DNA of 64,000 bases from Bifidobacterium miconisargentati (GTDB lineage: Bacteria > Actinomycetota > Actinomycetes > Actinomycetales > Bifidobacteriaceae), in contig NZ_JAHBBJ010000011.1 in assembly GCF_019331675.1 (NCBI RefSeq), positions 1 to 64,000 of the forward strand, written 5' to 3'. A program made the position numbers and the translations under genes. The notes below the pieces were generated by a model. That model was not told where the DNA came from and searched no databases. It worked only from the letters and a program-made list of their open reading frames with translations. This document shows positions 23,283 through 32,885 of this stretch, one piece after another. Each line of letters opens with the position of its first letter. Positions within the stretch are counted from its first letter, which is position 1.

Positions 23283-25786
23283 CAGCGAATCGCCTTTCCG
23301 AGTTTGGTCTGCATGGTCTGCATGAGCTCGCGCATGTCCATGCGGGTTTCCTCCGCCTGACGCGGCAGGTTGAGGTGCAGGTATTCGGCCACGATGAGCG
23401 CCACGTCGATGGTCAGCACGGCGATCAGCCATGCCACCAGGAACCCGATGCGCGGGCCGGTGACCATCATCACGGCGAGGAAGGCCACGGGGATGGCCCA
23501 GATGAGGTGGAATCCGATGCGCTTGGCGTACGGGTACCAGCGTTCGAACGATGCGGCGCGGCGGCGTACGCCGACGCCCCAGGTCGGGTCGTTCATCATT
23601 TTGCGCACGGTGCGCATCACGTTGCGGTCCGCGCCGACCATCTCCACCTTCCTGACGTTGACCAGGTCGGTGTCCGCAAGTTCGCGGGTGAACAGGTCGT
23701 TGAGGTTCGCCAATGCCGGACGGCATGCCACGGCCACCAGGAGGAACGCCACGGCGAACAGGGCCGTACGGCCCAGGTCGGTCCAGTAGTCGTTGTCGTA
23801 GAAGCCGCCGATCGGCTCGCGCAGCGCCTGGACGCCGTAGGTGAACGGGAGCACGGGGTTGAGCAGGCGGTAGAAGCGCGGCATCATCTCGATGGGGTAC
23901 ATGCCTCCCGCGCCCGGCACCTGGAGAATCAGGATGATCACGCTCAACGCCATGCCGATGTGCCGGAACAGCATGACCAGGTTGTACACCAGCGAGACGT
24001 AGGTCATTGAGCACACCATCGTGGCGAAGATGTAGGCGGCGGGGGCCACGCACTGGATGCCGATGAGGAGGTTGCCCACCGAGATCACCACGCCCTGCAG
24101 CATGGCGAGCGGCATCATGAGCAGCCAGCGGCCGAGGAACGCCTGCGGTGCGGTGAGTCCTTCGATGCCGTCCGAGTCGGCGTCCTGCCTGAAGAGGGTG
24201 AGCGCCACGAACGAGCCCACCCAGCAGCCCACGCTGGTGAAGAACGGGGCGACCGCGGAACCGTAGTTCTTCACCGGGTAGTAATCGCACGAATCCAGCT
24301 CCACCGGGGATGCGAGGAATTCGGAGACCGAGTCGGCGTCCACGCCGGACAGGCCCTTGAGTCTGGCCCAGGCCTCGCCGGCGCGCAGCACGGCGAAGTC
24401 GTTGCGGGTGCGGTTCACGGACTCGTACACGCGGCCGAGCTGGTCGTCGGTCTGCTTCATCACGGTGGCGGTGGATTCGAGGGTGGCGTCCAGCTGGGTC
24501 AGGTCCGAATCCATGCCCTTGAGTTCCTGCGCGGCGCCGCCGACCGCGCCGGACAGACCGGTGAGGCTGGTCGAGACGATGTCGAGTCCCCGGCTTGCCT
24601 TGCTCGTGGCCTCTCCGGAGAGGCGCGAGAGGTCTTCGGTCTTCTTCGTGAGTGAGTCGAGCGATGAGGTGATCTTGTCGCCCGAGGCCTGCAGCGATCC
24701 GGGAAGCTCGTTGTTGATGCCTTGCAGAGTGGTGATCTGCGCCTCGATGGCCTGCTGGTATTCCTTGGCTTGCCGCAGGGCCTGGGATTGGGCGAGTTCG
24801 GGGTCGGATTCCATGGCGTCGATGGCGTCGCCGAGTCGGTCGTTGGCCGATTCGAGGGTGGCGAGCATGCCGTCCACACGTCCGGAGAGGTCGGCGGCAC
24901 TGCCATTGATGGAGCCGATGGCATTGCCCGCGTGCGAGGAGAGCGTGCCGAGTCCGGTCTGGGCCTGTCCGATCGCGCCGTTCGCGGATTGTCCGAAGGC
25001 GGCCAGTCCGCCGCGTGCCGCGCTGATGTCGCTGGCGGTGCCGTCGATGGAGCCGGCGAGCGCGTCCGCACGGCACGCGAGCGCGGTCATGTCCTGTCGC
25101 ACCTGGGCGATGGTCCTGCGCGAGGAGTCGATGGACGCCTGTGCGTCGGTGATGCCGGTGCGGGCGTCGGCGATGCTCTGCTGGGCTTCGGCGAGCTTGC
25201 CGTCCAACGTGTCGGCGGTGCCGTCGAGCTTGTCGTTGGCCGTGCCGGCCTCTTTGGCCAGTCCGCGGGTCACGGTGGCGCTCACGGTGGTGACGAAGGA
25301 TTCGTTGATCTGCTTCTCCAGGGCCTCGGCACCGGATTCGGCCACGCGCGGCGAGAGCGAGTTGGCCTTCTCGTTGACGTAGAAGTCGAGGCGCGGACGG
25401 ATGACGGTGCCCTGCAGCACGCTGGTCATGTCCGCGCTGAAGTCCTTGGGAATGATGATGGCGGCGTAGTAGTCGCCGGATTCCACGCCGTCGATTGCCG
25501 TGTTCTCGTCCGTGAACCGCCAGCCGAGGTCGTGGTTCTTCTTGAGTTCGGCGATGGTCTGGTCGCCGAAGTTCATGTCCTTGCCGTTGACCGAGGTGCC
25601 GCGGTCGTTGTTCGCCACGGCGATCGGCACGTTGCCGGTCAGGGCGTACGGATCGAGATTCGCGGCCACGTTGAGCCAGGAGTAGAGTCCCGGAATCACG
25701 CACGAGGCGACGAGCAGCAGCACCGCGAACGGCACGGCGAGCACCCGCCGCGCATCCCGCGCAAACACCTTCCACACATTGCGCAT
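23282..25786 (-). CDS. YhgE/Pip-like membrane protein, first of a pair
   Basis: An 834-residue paralogue of the downstream gene. It opens with MRNVWKVFARDARRVLAVPF and a membrane helix, and carries YYAAIIIPKDFSADMTSVL, the family motif. A long central region of Ala/Ser/Asp-rich heptads follows (about residues 180-470), then C-terminal membrane helices and a cytoplasmic end with RMDMRELMQTMQTKLGK. A strong minus-strand leader with a candidate operator at 25831-25856 lies upstream. The pair probably forms one heteromeric complex; the substrate is unknown. Confidence 0.88.
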   Translation of the reverse strand: MRNVWKVFARDARRVLAVPFAVLLLVASCVIPGLYSWLNVAANLDPYALTGNVPIAVANNDRGTSVNGKDMNFGDQTIAELKKNHDLGWRFTDENTAIDGVESGDYYAAIIIPKDFSADMTSVLQGTVIRPRLDFYVNEKANSLSPRVAESGAEALEKQINESFVTTVSATVTRGLAKEAGTANDKLDGTADTLDGKLAEAQQSIADARTGITDAQASIDSSRRTIAQVRQDMTALACRADALAGSIDGTASDISAARGGLAAFGQSANGAIGQAQTGLGTLSSHAGNAIGSINGSAADLSGRVDGMLATLESANDRLGDAIDAMESDPELAQSQALRQAKEYQQAIEAQITTLQGINNELPGSLQASGDKITSSLDSLTKKTEDLSRLSGEATSKASRGLDIVSTSLTGLSGAVGGAAQELKGMDSDLTQLDATLESTATVMKQTDDQLGRVYESVNRTRNDFAVLRAGEAWARLKGLSGVDADSVSEFLASPVELDSCDYYPVKNYGSAVAPFFTSVGCWVGSFVALTLFRQDADSDGIEGLTAPQAFLGRWLLMMPLAMLQGVVISVGNLLIGIQCVAPAAYIFATMVCSMTYVSLVYNLVMLFRHIGMALSVIILILQVPGAGGMYPIEMMPRFYRLLNPVLPFTYGVQALREPIGGFYDNDYWTDLGRTALFAVAFLLVAVACRPALANLNDLFTRELADTDLVNVRKVEMVGADRNVMRTVRKMMNDPTWGVGVRRRAASFERWYPYAKRIGFHLIWAIPVAFLAVMMVTGPRIGFLVAWLIAVLTIDVALIVAEYLHLNLPRQAEETRMDMRELMQTMQTKLGKAIR

Positions 25787-25830
25787 GCCGAATCCTTTCC
25801 GGAAAGGTTCCCGTCGAACAAGTTGGACGT

Positions 25831-25856
25831 TAATCAGACAACAGAGTGTCTATTTA
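25831..25856. promoter_or_regulatory. Palindromic operator candidate upstream of the YhgE pair
   Basis: AGACA and TGTCT, six bases apart, extend outward to TAAT.../...TTTA, making a 26-bp imperfect palindrome 45 bp before the start codon. A TetR-type repressor site is possible, but the regulator is not identified. Confidence 0.4.
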
Positions 25857-26087
25857 ACACGCACACATTATCCGGGATACTTCGGCGCATTGCAATGAAC
25901 AGAGGCCACGCAGGTGTTCATTTCGCCGGCATGAACGGCATCCATGTCAGGAGGTCAGCCATCGACCGGCACTTGGACGATATGCTCCCACGCGCCTCGA
26001 ATGACCTGGTTGCAAACAATGATTTACGCCGCATCAACCAGAAGCATTCACGGGCAGCGGGTTTTCCACACATCGACGTGGCCACCA

Positions 26088-26199
26088 AATCGACTGTATG
26101 TTCGCGCGCCAACGAACACAGCGCGAACTTACAGTCGATTCCGATGCTCAAATCCTTTGTATGTTCGCGCGACGTTCGTCAGCACGCGAACATACAAAG
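26088..26199. other. Two tandem long inverted repeats sharing TGTATGTTCGCGCG
   Basis: The first repeat has 20-base arms with one mismatch (26088-26107 and 26121-26140) around a 13-base loop. The second has perfect 15-base arms, CTTTGTATGTTCGCG and CGCGAACATACAAAG (26155-26169 and 26185-26199), around a 15-base loop. The left arms share TGTATGTTCGCGCG. They lie downstream of the dehydrogenase gene but lack a U-tract, so they are not standard terminators. The remaining spacer, 25857-26087, has no feature I can support. Confidence 0.7.
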
Positions 26200-26234
26200 C
26201 CTTTTGGCGGCATTCCTCCGTCCCATCCGCGATG

Positions 26235-27023
26235 CTATAGACCCCGACCATTCGTGCCGCCCGAGTTCAGGCGAGTAAGCTGCGCCATAAGCGTTGCGGG
26301 AACAATCTTGGCCGCCAAACGGTACGCCTTATAGAACGTCATCGGCGTGTATTCGCCGCAGCCGCGCTCCGCGAGACTCAACGACCGTTTGACAGTCCCG
26401 GCAAGGTCCAGATACGGCAACATGCCGATTTTGCCGCCGCCTGAACCGCGCACGTTCATTTCGGTGTCCATGTTGCCGGGACTGAGCAGCATGATGTTCA
26501 CGCCGCGGGGACGCTCCTCCTCGCGAATCGCGAACACGAGCGAGCGCACGTATGCCTTGCTGGCCCCATAGACCGCCTGCCACGGCATCGGCGCGAATGC
26601 GGACACCGAGCCGGTGACGATCTCGAAACTTCCCCGGCTCATGTACGGCAGACATACACGGTTGACCATCGTCACCCCTTTGACGTTGAGATCAATCATC
26701 GCGAGCATGTCTGTCGGTTTCATGCCACGCAGCAGGCCCTCGCGCTCGTAACCGGCGTTGTTGACGAGCACACGTATCACCGGCTTGGCGCCGGCCAGCA
26801 GTTTGCCGAGTCTGCCGTAGCTGGAGGAATCGGCAAGGTCGAGCGGCACGACGCGCAGGGCCGCGTGCGTCGATGAGGCAAGTTCCGACGCAAGCGCTTC
26901 GAGGCGTTCGCGCCTGCGCGCGATCAGCCAGATCTCATCGAGCCGCTGATATCGGCCGGCGATATGCCGCGCGAATTCGCGACCAAGACCGGATGATGCG
27001 CCGGTGATGATGGCGATGTCCAT
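26235..27023 (-). CDS. Short-chain dehydrogenase/reductase
   Basis: A 262-residue SDR enzyme with the nucleotide-binding motif TGASSGLG near the N-terminus, NNAG (VLVNNAGYE), Ser in the VTGSVSAF segment and the catalytic YGASK. The ATG at 27023 follows GGAAAGGA; the longer upstream frame lacks support. A C-terminal tail of about 40 residues may be membrane-associated or structural. It reduces or oxidises an unknown carbonyl or alcohol substrate using NAD(P). It lies 85 bases downstream of the old-yellow-enzyme gene on the same strand, so both may share the promoter at 28420-28452. Confidence 0.88.
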   Translation of the reverse strand: MDIAIITGASSGLGREFARHIAGRYQRLDEIWLIARRRERLEALASELASSTHAALRVVPLDLADSSSYGRLGKLLAGAKPVIRVLVNNAGYEREGLLRGMKPTDMLAMIDLNVKGVTMVNRVCLPYMSRGSFEIVTGSVSAFAPMPWQAVYGASKAYVRSLVFAIREEERPRGVNIMLLSPGNMDTEMNVRGSGGGKIGMLPYLDLAGTVKRSLSLAERGCGEYTPMTFYKAYRLAAKIVPATLMAQLTRLNSGGTNGRGL

Positions 27024-27108
27024 TACGCTGTCCTTTCCTGCATTTCCGCGTGCACCGTTTCGATGCATACGATGGCCTGTTCCAGTCGGCCGTTGGCGTC
27101 CTCGGGCA

Positions 27109-28410
27109 TCACTGGTGCCCTTTGCGACGGCGCGGGGCGAGCGCGGCGGGACCGTGCTGCTTAAGGGCGAACAGAAGCGCACGTATGCCGCCGATGCGTG
27201 GGTCGGGACGTCGTCCGCGGCCGATGCGGTGCATCTGCAGTTCAAACCAGCTGATGACCAGGATGCCGCCGAACGCCTTGTCGAGCGGCTTGATGCCGGT
27301 CGTTATCCTCGGCAATGCCACAGTGCTTCGCCAGCCGTCACGGATGATGCGGTTCGGCATGTCGGGCACGATCGCCAAAGGACGCGCGAGGCCGATCATC
27401 TGCGTGATGCCCTCGCCAAGTGCGCGTTCCATGTCGGCCACGCAACGGAAGCCGCCGGTCAGGGCGACCGGCACGGTCAGCTCGCCTTTGACGCGACGTG
27501 CGAAGTCGGTGAAGTAGACGCCGCGGCGGCGGTCCTCGGCCGCGCCGTCGTTGGTCTGGATGACCGGCTTGGAGTACGTGCCGCCAGAGATGTCGATGAG
27601 GTCGACGCCGCGGGCTTCGAGCTGCTTCATGACCCAGATGGATTCCTCTTCATTGAATCCGCCCGGCGCACCGTTCCGCTCGTTGATCTTGACGGCGATC
27701 GGCACGTCGGACGAGTTGAGCTTCACCGCAATCGGGAACTTCGGCCCGACCGCCTCACGTACGGCGTCGAACACGTCGAATAGGAAGCGCGCGCGATTTT
27801 CGAGACTGCCGCCGTATTCGTCGGCGCGATGGTTGTCGAGCGGCGAGAGGAACTGGTTGATGAGGTAGCCGTGCGCCGCGTGGATCTCCACGCCGGTAAA
27901 TCCGGCCTTCTTGGCGATGCGCGCCGTGTTGGCGAACCGGCGGACGATGTCATGGATCTGGTCGTGGGTCAGTTCGGTGGGTTCGGCGAAGAACCGGCCG
28001 TAGTCGCCATCAACCTTGCCGCCGCTCGGGGCGAGGGGATGACGATTGATGGTGATGGGCGACTGACGGCCAGGGTGATTGATCTGCATCCAGCAGTGCG
28101 CACCGTTCTCTGTGCCGGCGGCAGCCCATCGGCGCAGCATGGCGAGGTCACGTTCGTCCTCCACCGCGACGTTGCCGGGCTCCCCCAGCTGCATGCGATC
28201 GACCATCACATTACCGGTGACGAGCACGCCAGCGCCGCCTTGCGCCCAGGTGCGGTACAGGCGCACATGCGCTTCGGTCGGAGCGCAGTTACGGCCTGCG
28301 AGCGCCTCGTTCATCGCGGATTTGTAGAACCGGTTCTTCACCGTCACGCCGCAGGGCAGGGTCAGCGGCTTGACGACCAGCGGCGGCGTTACGGTCGTGT
28401 CGTTCGTCAT
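27109..28410 (-). CDS. NADH:flavin oxidoreductase, old yellow enzyme family
   Basis: A 433-residue FMN-barrel enzyme. Visible features are LTLPCGVTVKNRFYKSAMNE at the N-terminus, the QINHPGRQSP segment, the substrate-binding GVEIHAAHGYLINQFLSP motif, and SGGTYSKP near the C-terminal side. These fit enoate/2,4-dienoyl-type reductases. The ATG at 28410 follows weak GGAT; the upstream frame is leader DNA. It is divergent from a TetR gene across a mirror-symmetric promoter region, suggesting induction by an electrophilic or phenolic compound. The physiological substrate is unknown. Confidence 0.9.
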   Translation of the reverse strand: MTNDTTVTPPLVVKPLTLPCGVTVKNRFYKSAMNEALAGRNCAPTEAHVRLYRTWAQGGAGVLVTGNVMVDRMQLGEPGNVAVEDERDLAMLRRWAAAGTENGAHCWMQINHPGRQSPITINRHPLAPSGGKVDGDYGRFFAEPTELTHDQIHDIVRRFANTARIAKKAGFTGVEIHAAHGYLINQFLSPLDNHRADEYGGSLENRARFLFDVFDAVREAVGPKFPIAVKLNSSDVPIAVKINERNGAPGGFNEEESIWVMKQLEARGVDLIDISGGTYSKPVIQTNDGAAEDRRRGVYFTDFARRVKGELTVPVALTGGFRCVADMERALGEGITQMIGLARPLAIVPDMPNRIIRDGWRSTVALPRITTGIKPLDKAFGGILVISWFELQMHRIGRGRRPDPRIGGIRALLFALKQHGPAALAPRRRKGHQ

Positions 28411-28419
28411 GATATCCAA

Positions 28420-28498
28420 ATTTCCAATCGTCCATATTTTTACAGTTGTCAATATAACACAGATCTAGACAAGTGCAAAATTCTGGACGATAGGATAT
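28420..28498. promoter_or_regulatory. Mirror-image divergent promoters of the OYE and tetR genes
   Basis: The 33 bases from 28452 down to 28420 (minus) and the 33 bases from 28466 to 28498 (plus) match at 26 positions, so the spacer is a large imperfect palindrome with a 13-base centre. Each arm has a -35 (TTGACA or TAGACA), then 17 bases, then GATTGG or GATAGG, and shares CTGGACGAT/TGGACGAT. One regulator, presumably the TetR, could bind both promoters identically. Confidence 0.65.
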
Positions 28499-28509
28499 GC
28501 TGAAGAGTC

Positions 28510-29091
28510 ATGAAGAAAGACCTCAACGGCAAGATCACACGCGGCACGCAACGCACGCTCGATGCATTCTTCGAGGCAATCACGGCATTGCTCGCCAAAA
28601 AACCGTTCGCCGACATCAGCGTCAACGAACTATGCGAACGCGCCGGCTATCCGCGCGCCACGTTCTATAACTACTTCGAGGACCGCGACGACCTGCTCAC
28701 CTACTGCTGGACCGCGCTGTCCAAACAGGCCGACCTCGCCGACCTCTCATCGGCCGCACCGGAGCATCGCGTGGACACGGCGCTCGACGCGATGGCCGAT
28801 CTGCTGGAGTCCAACGCCGAGCTGCTGCGCGCGATTCTCAGGAACAACCCGCCCGAGGGACCGCTGTTCTCCAGTCTGCATGGCTTCATCGAGCGTCAGG
28901 CGCGTGAGATCATCCGCAGCTGCATCGACCGCGACCGGTTCACGCTACCGGCGGACCTGATCGCCGACCATTACGCGAACACGGTGATGCTCGTGCTCGA
29001 TTGGGCGTATCTGCGCGGGCACGCACTCAGCCGCATGCAACTGCATGATTACACGCACACGCTGCTGCGCGGCGTGGAAACCACGGAATAG
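28510..29091 (+). CDS. TetR-family transcriptional regulator
   Basis: A 193-residue TetR protein whose N-terminal domain has TLDAFFEAITALLAKKPFAD, then VNELCERAGYPRATFYNYFEDRDDL. The C-terminal domain is of the TetR_C type with YANTVMLVLDWAYLRG. It is divergent from the old-yellow-enzyme gene, and its promoter is the mirror image of that gene's, so co-regulation and autoregulation are likely. The ligand is unknown. Confidence 0.92.
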   Translation: MKKDLNGKITRGTQRTLDAFFEAITALLAKKPFADISVNELCERAGYPRATFYNYFEDRDDLLTYCWTALSKQADLADLSSAAPEHRVDTALDAMADLLESNAELLRAILRNNPPEGPLFSSLHGFIERQAREIIRSCIDRDRFTLPADLIADHYANTVMLVLDWAYLRGHALSRMQLHDYTHTLLRGVETTE

Positions 29092-29138
29092 CGGACACCG
29101 GTCCGGACTGAGCAGGCACCAGCCCGGACCGCATGATC

Positions 29139-30485
29139 CTAGATACCGGCGAGGTCGAAAAACGTTTCGATGACGGCGTCGTTGAGGAGACGGCCCTTGC
29201 GCGTGGGAACGACGCGGGTGTGTCCATCAGCATCGGGCGTGATGGCGATGAGGCCTTCCTCGACCATCGGCTGCAGTTGGGCCACTTCGATGGGTTTCAA
29301 CGACGCTTCGGCACCGGCCATGGCAGACGACTCCCCCATCGCGGCGATGGCGTCATTGATGCGAGCGAGATCGAGGCCCTCGCGGATGCGCAGGCCGAGC
29401 ATGATGAGCTCCTCGAGGTTTTCGGTCGGGGTGATTCCCTCGCTGCCACCCCACGGTATGCGGTGCTCGTTGATGGCGGTGCCCCACAGCCGCGGATGGG
29501 CGATGTCCCAGGCACGCAGGGCATGGGCTCCCATTGCTCGAGCACCATTCAATCGGTTTGCGTCATCGTCGACACGACCATCGACATCTCCGCTGACAGG
29601 AGTTACCGGTGCGGCCGGCCTGGGACGGTCATCATCGTTCGCCACGACATTGTAATGGCTGTGTGCCCCCGGACCGAGTCCGGCCCAGTCCACATTGCGC
29701 CAATAACCCAAGTTATGCTGGCTCTCATAGCCCGGCCGCGCCCAGTTGGATACCTCGTACCATTCGAGGCCGGCTGCCGTGAACAGGTCGTCGGCGATCT
29801 CGTATTTGGCGGCTTCGTCGTCGTCGTTCGGCTTGGGCAGGGTGCCGGCCGCGATCTGACGGCCCATCTTGGTGGTGGGTTCCACGGTCAGCGCATATGC
29901 GGAGATGTGGTTGACGCCGAGGTCAAGGGCGGTCTTGACGGAGGTGCGCCAATCGTCGAGACTCTCCCCTGGCGCTCCGTAGATAAGGTCTACGCTGGAG
30001 CGCAGGCCGGCCTTGTTGGCGGCATGCACGCCGGCGGCGACGTTCTCGGGCGTATGCGTACGGTCGAGGGTCTTGAGCACGTGCGGCACGGCCGACTGCA
30101 TACCAAAGGAGACGCGCGTGAAGCCGCCTTCGGCGAGACGGTTGATGTAGTACTCGTTGACGGTGTCCGGGTTGGCTTCGGTGGTGATTTCGGCGTTCGG
30201 CGCGATGCCCCAGATGCGGCGGATGGAGTCCAGCATGGCCACGAGGTCGTCCGCGGCGAGGATCGTGGGCGTACCGCCACCGAAGAACACCGTGTCGGCC
30301 GCCGGCTCCTCGATACCGTGGTCGAGCTGCCACTGCCGGGTCAGCTCCATCTCACGGATGACCATGTTGGCGTAGTTGCCCCGTGAGGCCCCAGCACCGA
30401 GATCGGTGGCCGTGTATGTGTTGAAATCACAGTATCCGCAGCGCCGCATGCAAAACGGCACGTGGATGTAGACCTCGAAGGTCAT
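29139..30485 (-). CDS. hemW: HemW-like radical SAM protein
   Basis: A 448-residue radical SAM protein of the HemW (formerly coproporphyrinogen III oxidase-like) group. The N-terminus has YIHVPFCMRRCGYCDFNTY, the CX3CX2C cluster motif, then FFGGGTPTIL and the SFGMQSAV segment. HemW proteins bind heme and are now thought to deliver it rather than oxidise porphyrinogen; the role here is by family. A Gly/Asp-rich insertion at about residues 290-320 (DDDRPRPAAPVTPVSGDVDG) is species-like variation. Its start lies beside an R1/R2 repeat cluster that separates it from lepA. Confidence 0.92.
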   Translation of the reverse strand: MTFEVYIHVPFCMRRCGYCDFNTYTATDLGAGASRGNYANMVIREMELTRQWQLDHGIEEPAADTVFFGGGTPTILAADDLVAMLDSIRRIWGIAPNAEITTEANPDTVNEYYINRLAEGGFTRVSFGMQSAVPHVLKTLDRTHTPENVAAGVHAANKAGLRSSVDLIYGAPGESLDDWRTSVKTALDLGVNHISAYALTVEPTTKMGRQIAAGTLPKPNDDDEAAKYEIADDLFTAAGLEWYEVSNWARPGYESQHNLGYWRNVDWAGLGPGAHSHYNVVANDDDRPRPAAPVTPVSGDVDGRVDDDANRLNGARAMGAHALRAWDIAHPRLWGTAINEHRIPWGGSEGITPTENLEELIMLGLRIREGLDLARINDAIAAMGESSAMAGAEASLKPIEVAQLQPMVEEGLIAITPDADGHTRVVPTRKGRLLNDAVIETFFDLAGI

Positions 30486-30488
30486 ACT

Positions 30489-30600
30489 TGACTCCCCTCA
30501 GTCAGCTACGCTGACAGCTCCCCTCGCCGAGGGGAGCCAATCCAGTCAAGGCTCCCCTCGCCGAGGGGAGCTGTCGAACGAAGTGAGACTGAGGGGAGCC
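30489..30600. repeat. Two inverted R1 repeats
   Basis: Head-to-head R1 copies: ACTCCCCTCAGTCAGC...CGAGGGGAGCC and GGCTCCCCTCG...GACTGAGGGGAGCC. They sit directly upstream of the hemW start. Confidence 0.8.
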
Positions 30601-30625
30601 TGTTCGTAAAAACTGGCTCCCCTCT

Positions 30626-30855
30626 GGTCCTGCAATTACGGACCTCGCTACACTCGGCCCCAATCCGACCTTCGCTCGACTATCATCTCACTCAGGCTGA
30701 GCCTACGGACAGTCCACAGGACTGTCCGCTTAACGGCATCTCCTCCGGCCCTGCAAGAAAGGACCTCGCTACGCGAGGACCCAATGCTGCCTTCGTTCGA
30801 CTATCGTCTCACTCAGGCTGATGCTACGCGCAGTCCACCGGACTGCGCGCTTAAC
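30626..30855. repeat. R2 repeats, copies B and C in tandem
   Basis: Copy B (30626-30735) and copy C (30746-30855) match copy A at 20941. Each ends with a hairpin: CGGACAGTCC-ACA-GGACTGTCCG (30706-30728) in B, CGCGCAGTCC-ACC-GGACTGCGCG (30827-30849) in C. The arms differ by compensating changes. C ends 3 bases before the lepA stop. No gene is present between 30486 and 30858. Confidence 0.75.
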
Positions 30856-30858
30856 GCA

Positions 30859-32739
30859 TCAGCCTTCCGTCTTCTGCGCGGCGCGAATCTTGTCCTTGGT
30901 GTCGCGGTCGTTGGAGTCCTCGCCGGTGGACAGGGCGGCGATGAACGCCTCCTGCGGCACCTCCACATGGCCGAGCATCTTCATGCGCTTCTTGCCGGCC
31001 TTCTGCTTTTCGAGCAGCTTGCGCTTACGGGTGATGTCGCCGCCGTAGCACTTGGCTAGCACGTCCTTACGCAGGGCGCGGATGTTCTCGCGTGCGATGA
31101 TGCGCGAGCCGATCGCGGCCTGAATCGGAATCTCGAACTGCTGGCGGGGAATGAGCTCGCGCAGCTTCTTGGTCATCATCACGCCGTACGCATACGCCTT
31201 GTCGCGGTGCACGATGGCGCTGAAGGCATCCACCTTCTCGCCCTGGATGAGGATGTCCACCTTGACCAGGTCGGCGGTCTGCTCGCCGTCCTCGTGGTAG
31301 TCAAGCGAGGCATAACCCTTGGTGCGGGACTTCAGCTGGTCGAAGAAGTCGAACACGATCTCGGCCAGCGGGATGCGGTAGTGCATCTCCACACGGTCGG
31401 TGGAGATGTATTCCATCGTGCCCATCTGGCCGCGGTGGTCCTGGCACAGGTCCATGACCGCGCCGATGAACTCCTTGGGGGTGATGATGTCCGCGGCGAC
31501 CATCGGCTCGACGATCTTCTTGATCTTGCCGTCCGGGAACTCGCTCGGATTGGTCACATGGTGCTCGGAGCCGTCCTCGGCAGTCACGTCGTAAGTGACG
31601 TTCGGGGCGGTCTGAATGAGGTCGAGGCCGAACTCGCGCGAGAGTCGCTCGTTGACGATCTCCATGTGCAGCAGGCCCAGGAAGCCGCAACGGAAGCCGA
31701 AGCCCAGCGCCACGGACGTCTCCGGCGTGTAGATGAGGGCGGCGTCGTTGAGCTTGAGCTTGTCGAGCGCGTCGCGCAGTTCGGGGAACTGGGCGTTGTC
31801 GATCGGGAACAGGCCGGCGTACACCATCGGCTTGGGGTCGCGGTAGCCAGGCAACGGCTCGGTGGCGGGGCGGACGGCGGAGGTCAGGGTGTCGCCCACC
31901 TTGGACTGGCTCACGTCCTTCGCGCCGGTGATGATGTAGCCGACCTCGCCGGCGCCGAGCGCCTTGGTGCGGGTCATGTCCGGGCTGATCACGCCGATCT
32001 CGATGGGGTCGTGCGTCATGCCGATGCCCATCATGTGCACCTTCTCGCGGTCGTGCAGTTCGCCGTCCTCCATACGGATGTACGTGACGATGCCGCGGTA
32101 CGAGTCGTACACGGAGTCGAAGATGAGCGCGCGGGCGGGTGCGTCCGGGTTGCCGTGGGGTGCGGGCACCTCCAGCACGATGCGGTCGAGCAGTTCGGCC
32201 ACGCCTTCGCCGGTCTTGCCGGACACGCGCAGCACGTCGCTCGGCTCGCAGCCGATCAGGCCGGCAATCTCCTCGGCATGCTTGTCCGGTTCGGCGGAGG
32301 GCAGGTCGATCTTGTTGAGCACCGGGATGATGGTTAGGTCATGGTCGATGGCCATGTACAGGTTGGACAGGGTCTGCGCCTCGATGCCCTGGGTGGCGTC
32401 CACGAGCAGCACCGCGCCTTCGCATGCGGCTAGCGCGCGGGAGACCTCGTAGGTGAAGTCCACGTGGCCCGGGGTGTCGATCATGCCCAGCGTATATTCG
32501 GTGCCATCGAACGTCCACGGCACGCGCACGGCCTGGGACTTGATGGTGATGCCGCGCTCCTGCTCGATGTCCATGCGGTCGAGGAAGCGGTCGCGCATCT
32601 CACGCTCCGGCACAATGCCGCTCAGCTGCAGGATGCGGTCGGCCACGGTGGACTTGCCATGGTCGATGTGCGCGATGATGCAGAAGTTGCGAATCACTGA
32701 CTGATCGGTGGAACCCGGCTGATTGTGTTGGACGACCAA
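30859..32739 (-). CDS. lepA: Translation elongation factor 4
   Basis: A 626-residue GTPase, LepA/EF4, which acts on the ribosome in stalled or back-translocated states. Motifs: AHIDHGKST (G1), ERGITI (switch I region), DTPGHVDF (G3), NKIDLPSA (G4), then the domain that resembles EF-G and the lepA-specific C-terminal domain ([17 protein letters not shown]). The start is a TTG at 32739, set by AGAGGAGG seven bases upstream; an ATG within that site is followed by a stop. Length matches the family. Confidence 0.97.
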   Translation of the reverse strand: MVVQHNQPGSTDQSVIRNFCIIAHIDHGKSTVADRILQLSGIVPEREMRDRFLDRMDIEQERGITIKSQAVRVPWTFDGTEYTLGMIDTPGHVDFTYEVSRALAACEGAVLLVDATQGIEAQTLSNLYMAIDHDLTIIPVLNKIDLPSAEPDKHAEEIAGLIGCEPSDVLRVSGKTGEGVAELLDRIVLEVPAPHGNPDAPARALIFDSVYDSYRGIVTYIRMEDGELHDREKVHMMGIGMTHDPIEIGVISPDMTRTKALGAGEVGYIITGAKDVSQSKVGDTLTSAVRPATEPLPGYRDPKPMVYAGLFPIDNAQFPELRDALDKLKLNDAALIYTPETSVALGFGFRCGFLGLLHMEIVNERLSREFGLDLIQTAPNVTYDVTAEDGSEHHVTNPSEFPDGKIKKIVEPMVAADIITPKEFIGAVMDLCQDHRGQMGTMEYISTDRVEMHYRIPLAEIVFDFFDQLKSRTKGYASLDYHEDGEQTADLVKVDILIQGEKVDAFSAIVHRDKAYAYGVMMTKKLRELIPRQQFEIPIQAAIGSRIIARENIRALRKDVLAKCYGGDITRKRKLLEKQKAGKKRMKMLGHVEVPQEAFIAALSTGEDSNDRDTKDKIRAAQKTEG

Positions 32740-32885
32740 CTACATTCCTCCTCTTGGAATTACTCAAACTTGTCCTATTCTAGCCGAGGGGCTGTATGCG
32801 GCGTGGCTTCGCGCGGGTTTTTCCGGGGTTCGTGCTATCCTCATACTTTTGTATGTCCTTGTAATACACATCGTTTGGAGTAAAC

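Noticed and set aside
20865-23360. An 831-residue plus-strand frame
   Set aside because: It crosses the MITE flank, R2 and the antisense of the YhgE-like gene and shows no domain.
21051-25775. A single 1574-residue open frame on the minus strand
   Set aside because: Its first half is the out-of-frame shadow of the YhgE-like gene at 23282-25786; only the part after 23282 has family motifs, and a TGATG junction marks its start.
26088-26199. A CRISPR-like array in the tandem hairpins
   Set aside because: Only two units, no regular spacers and no cas genes; the units are long inverted repeats.
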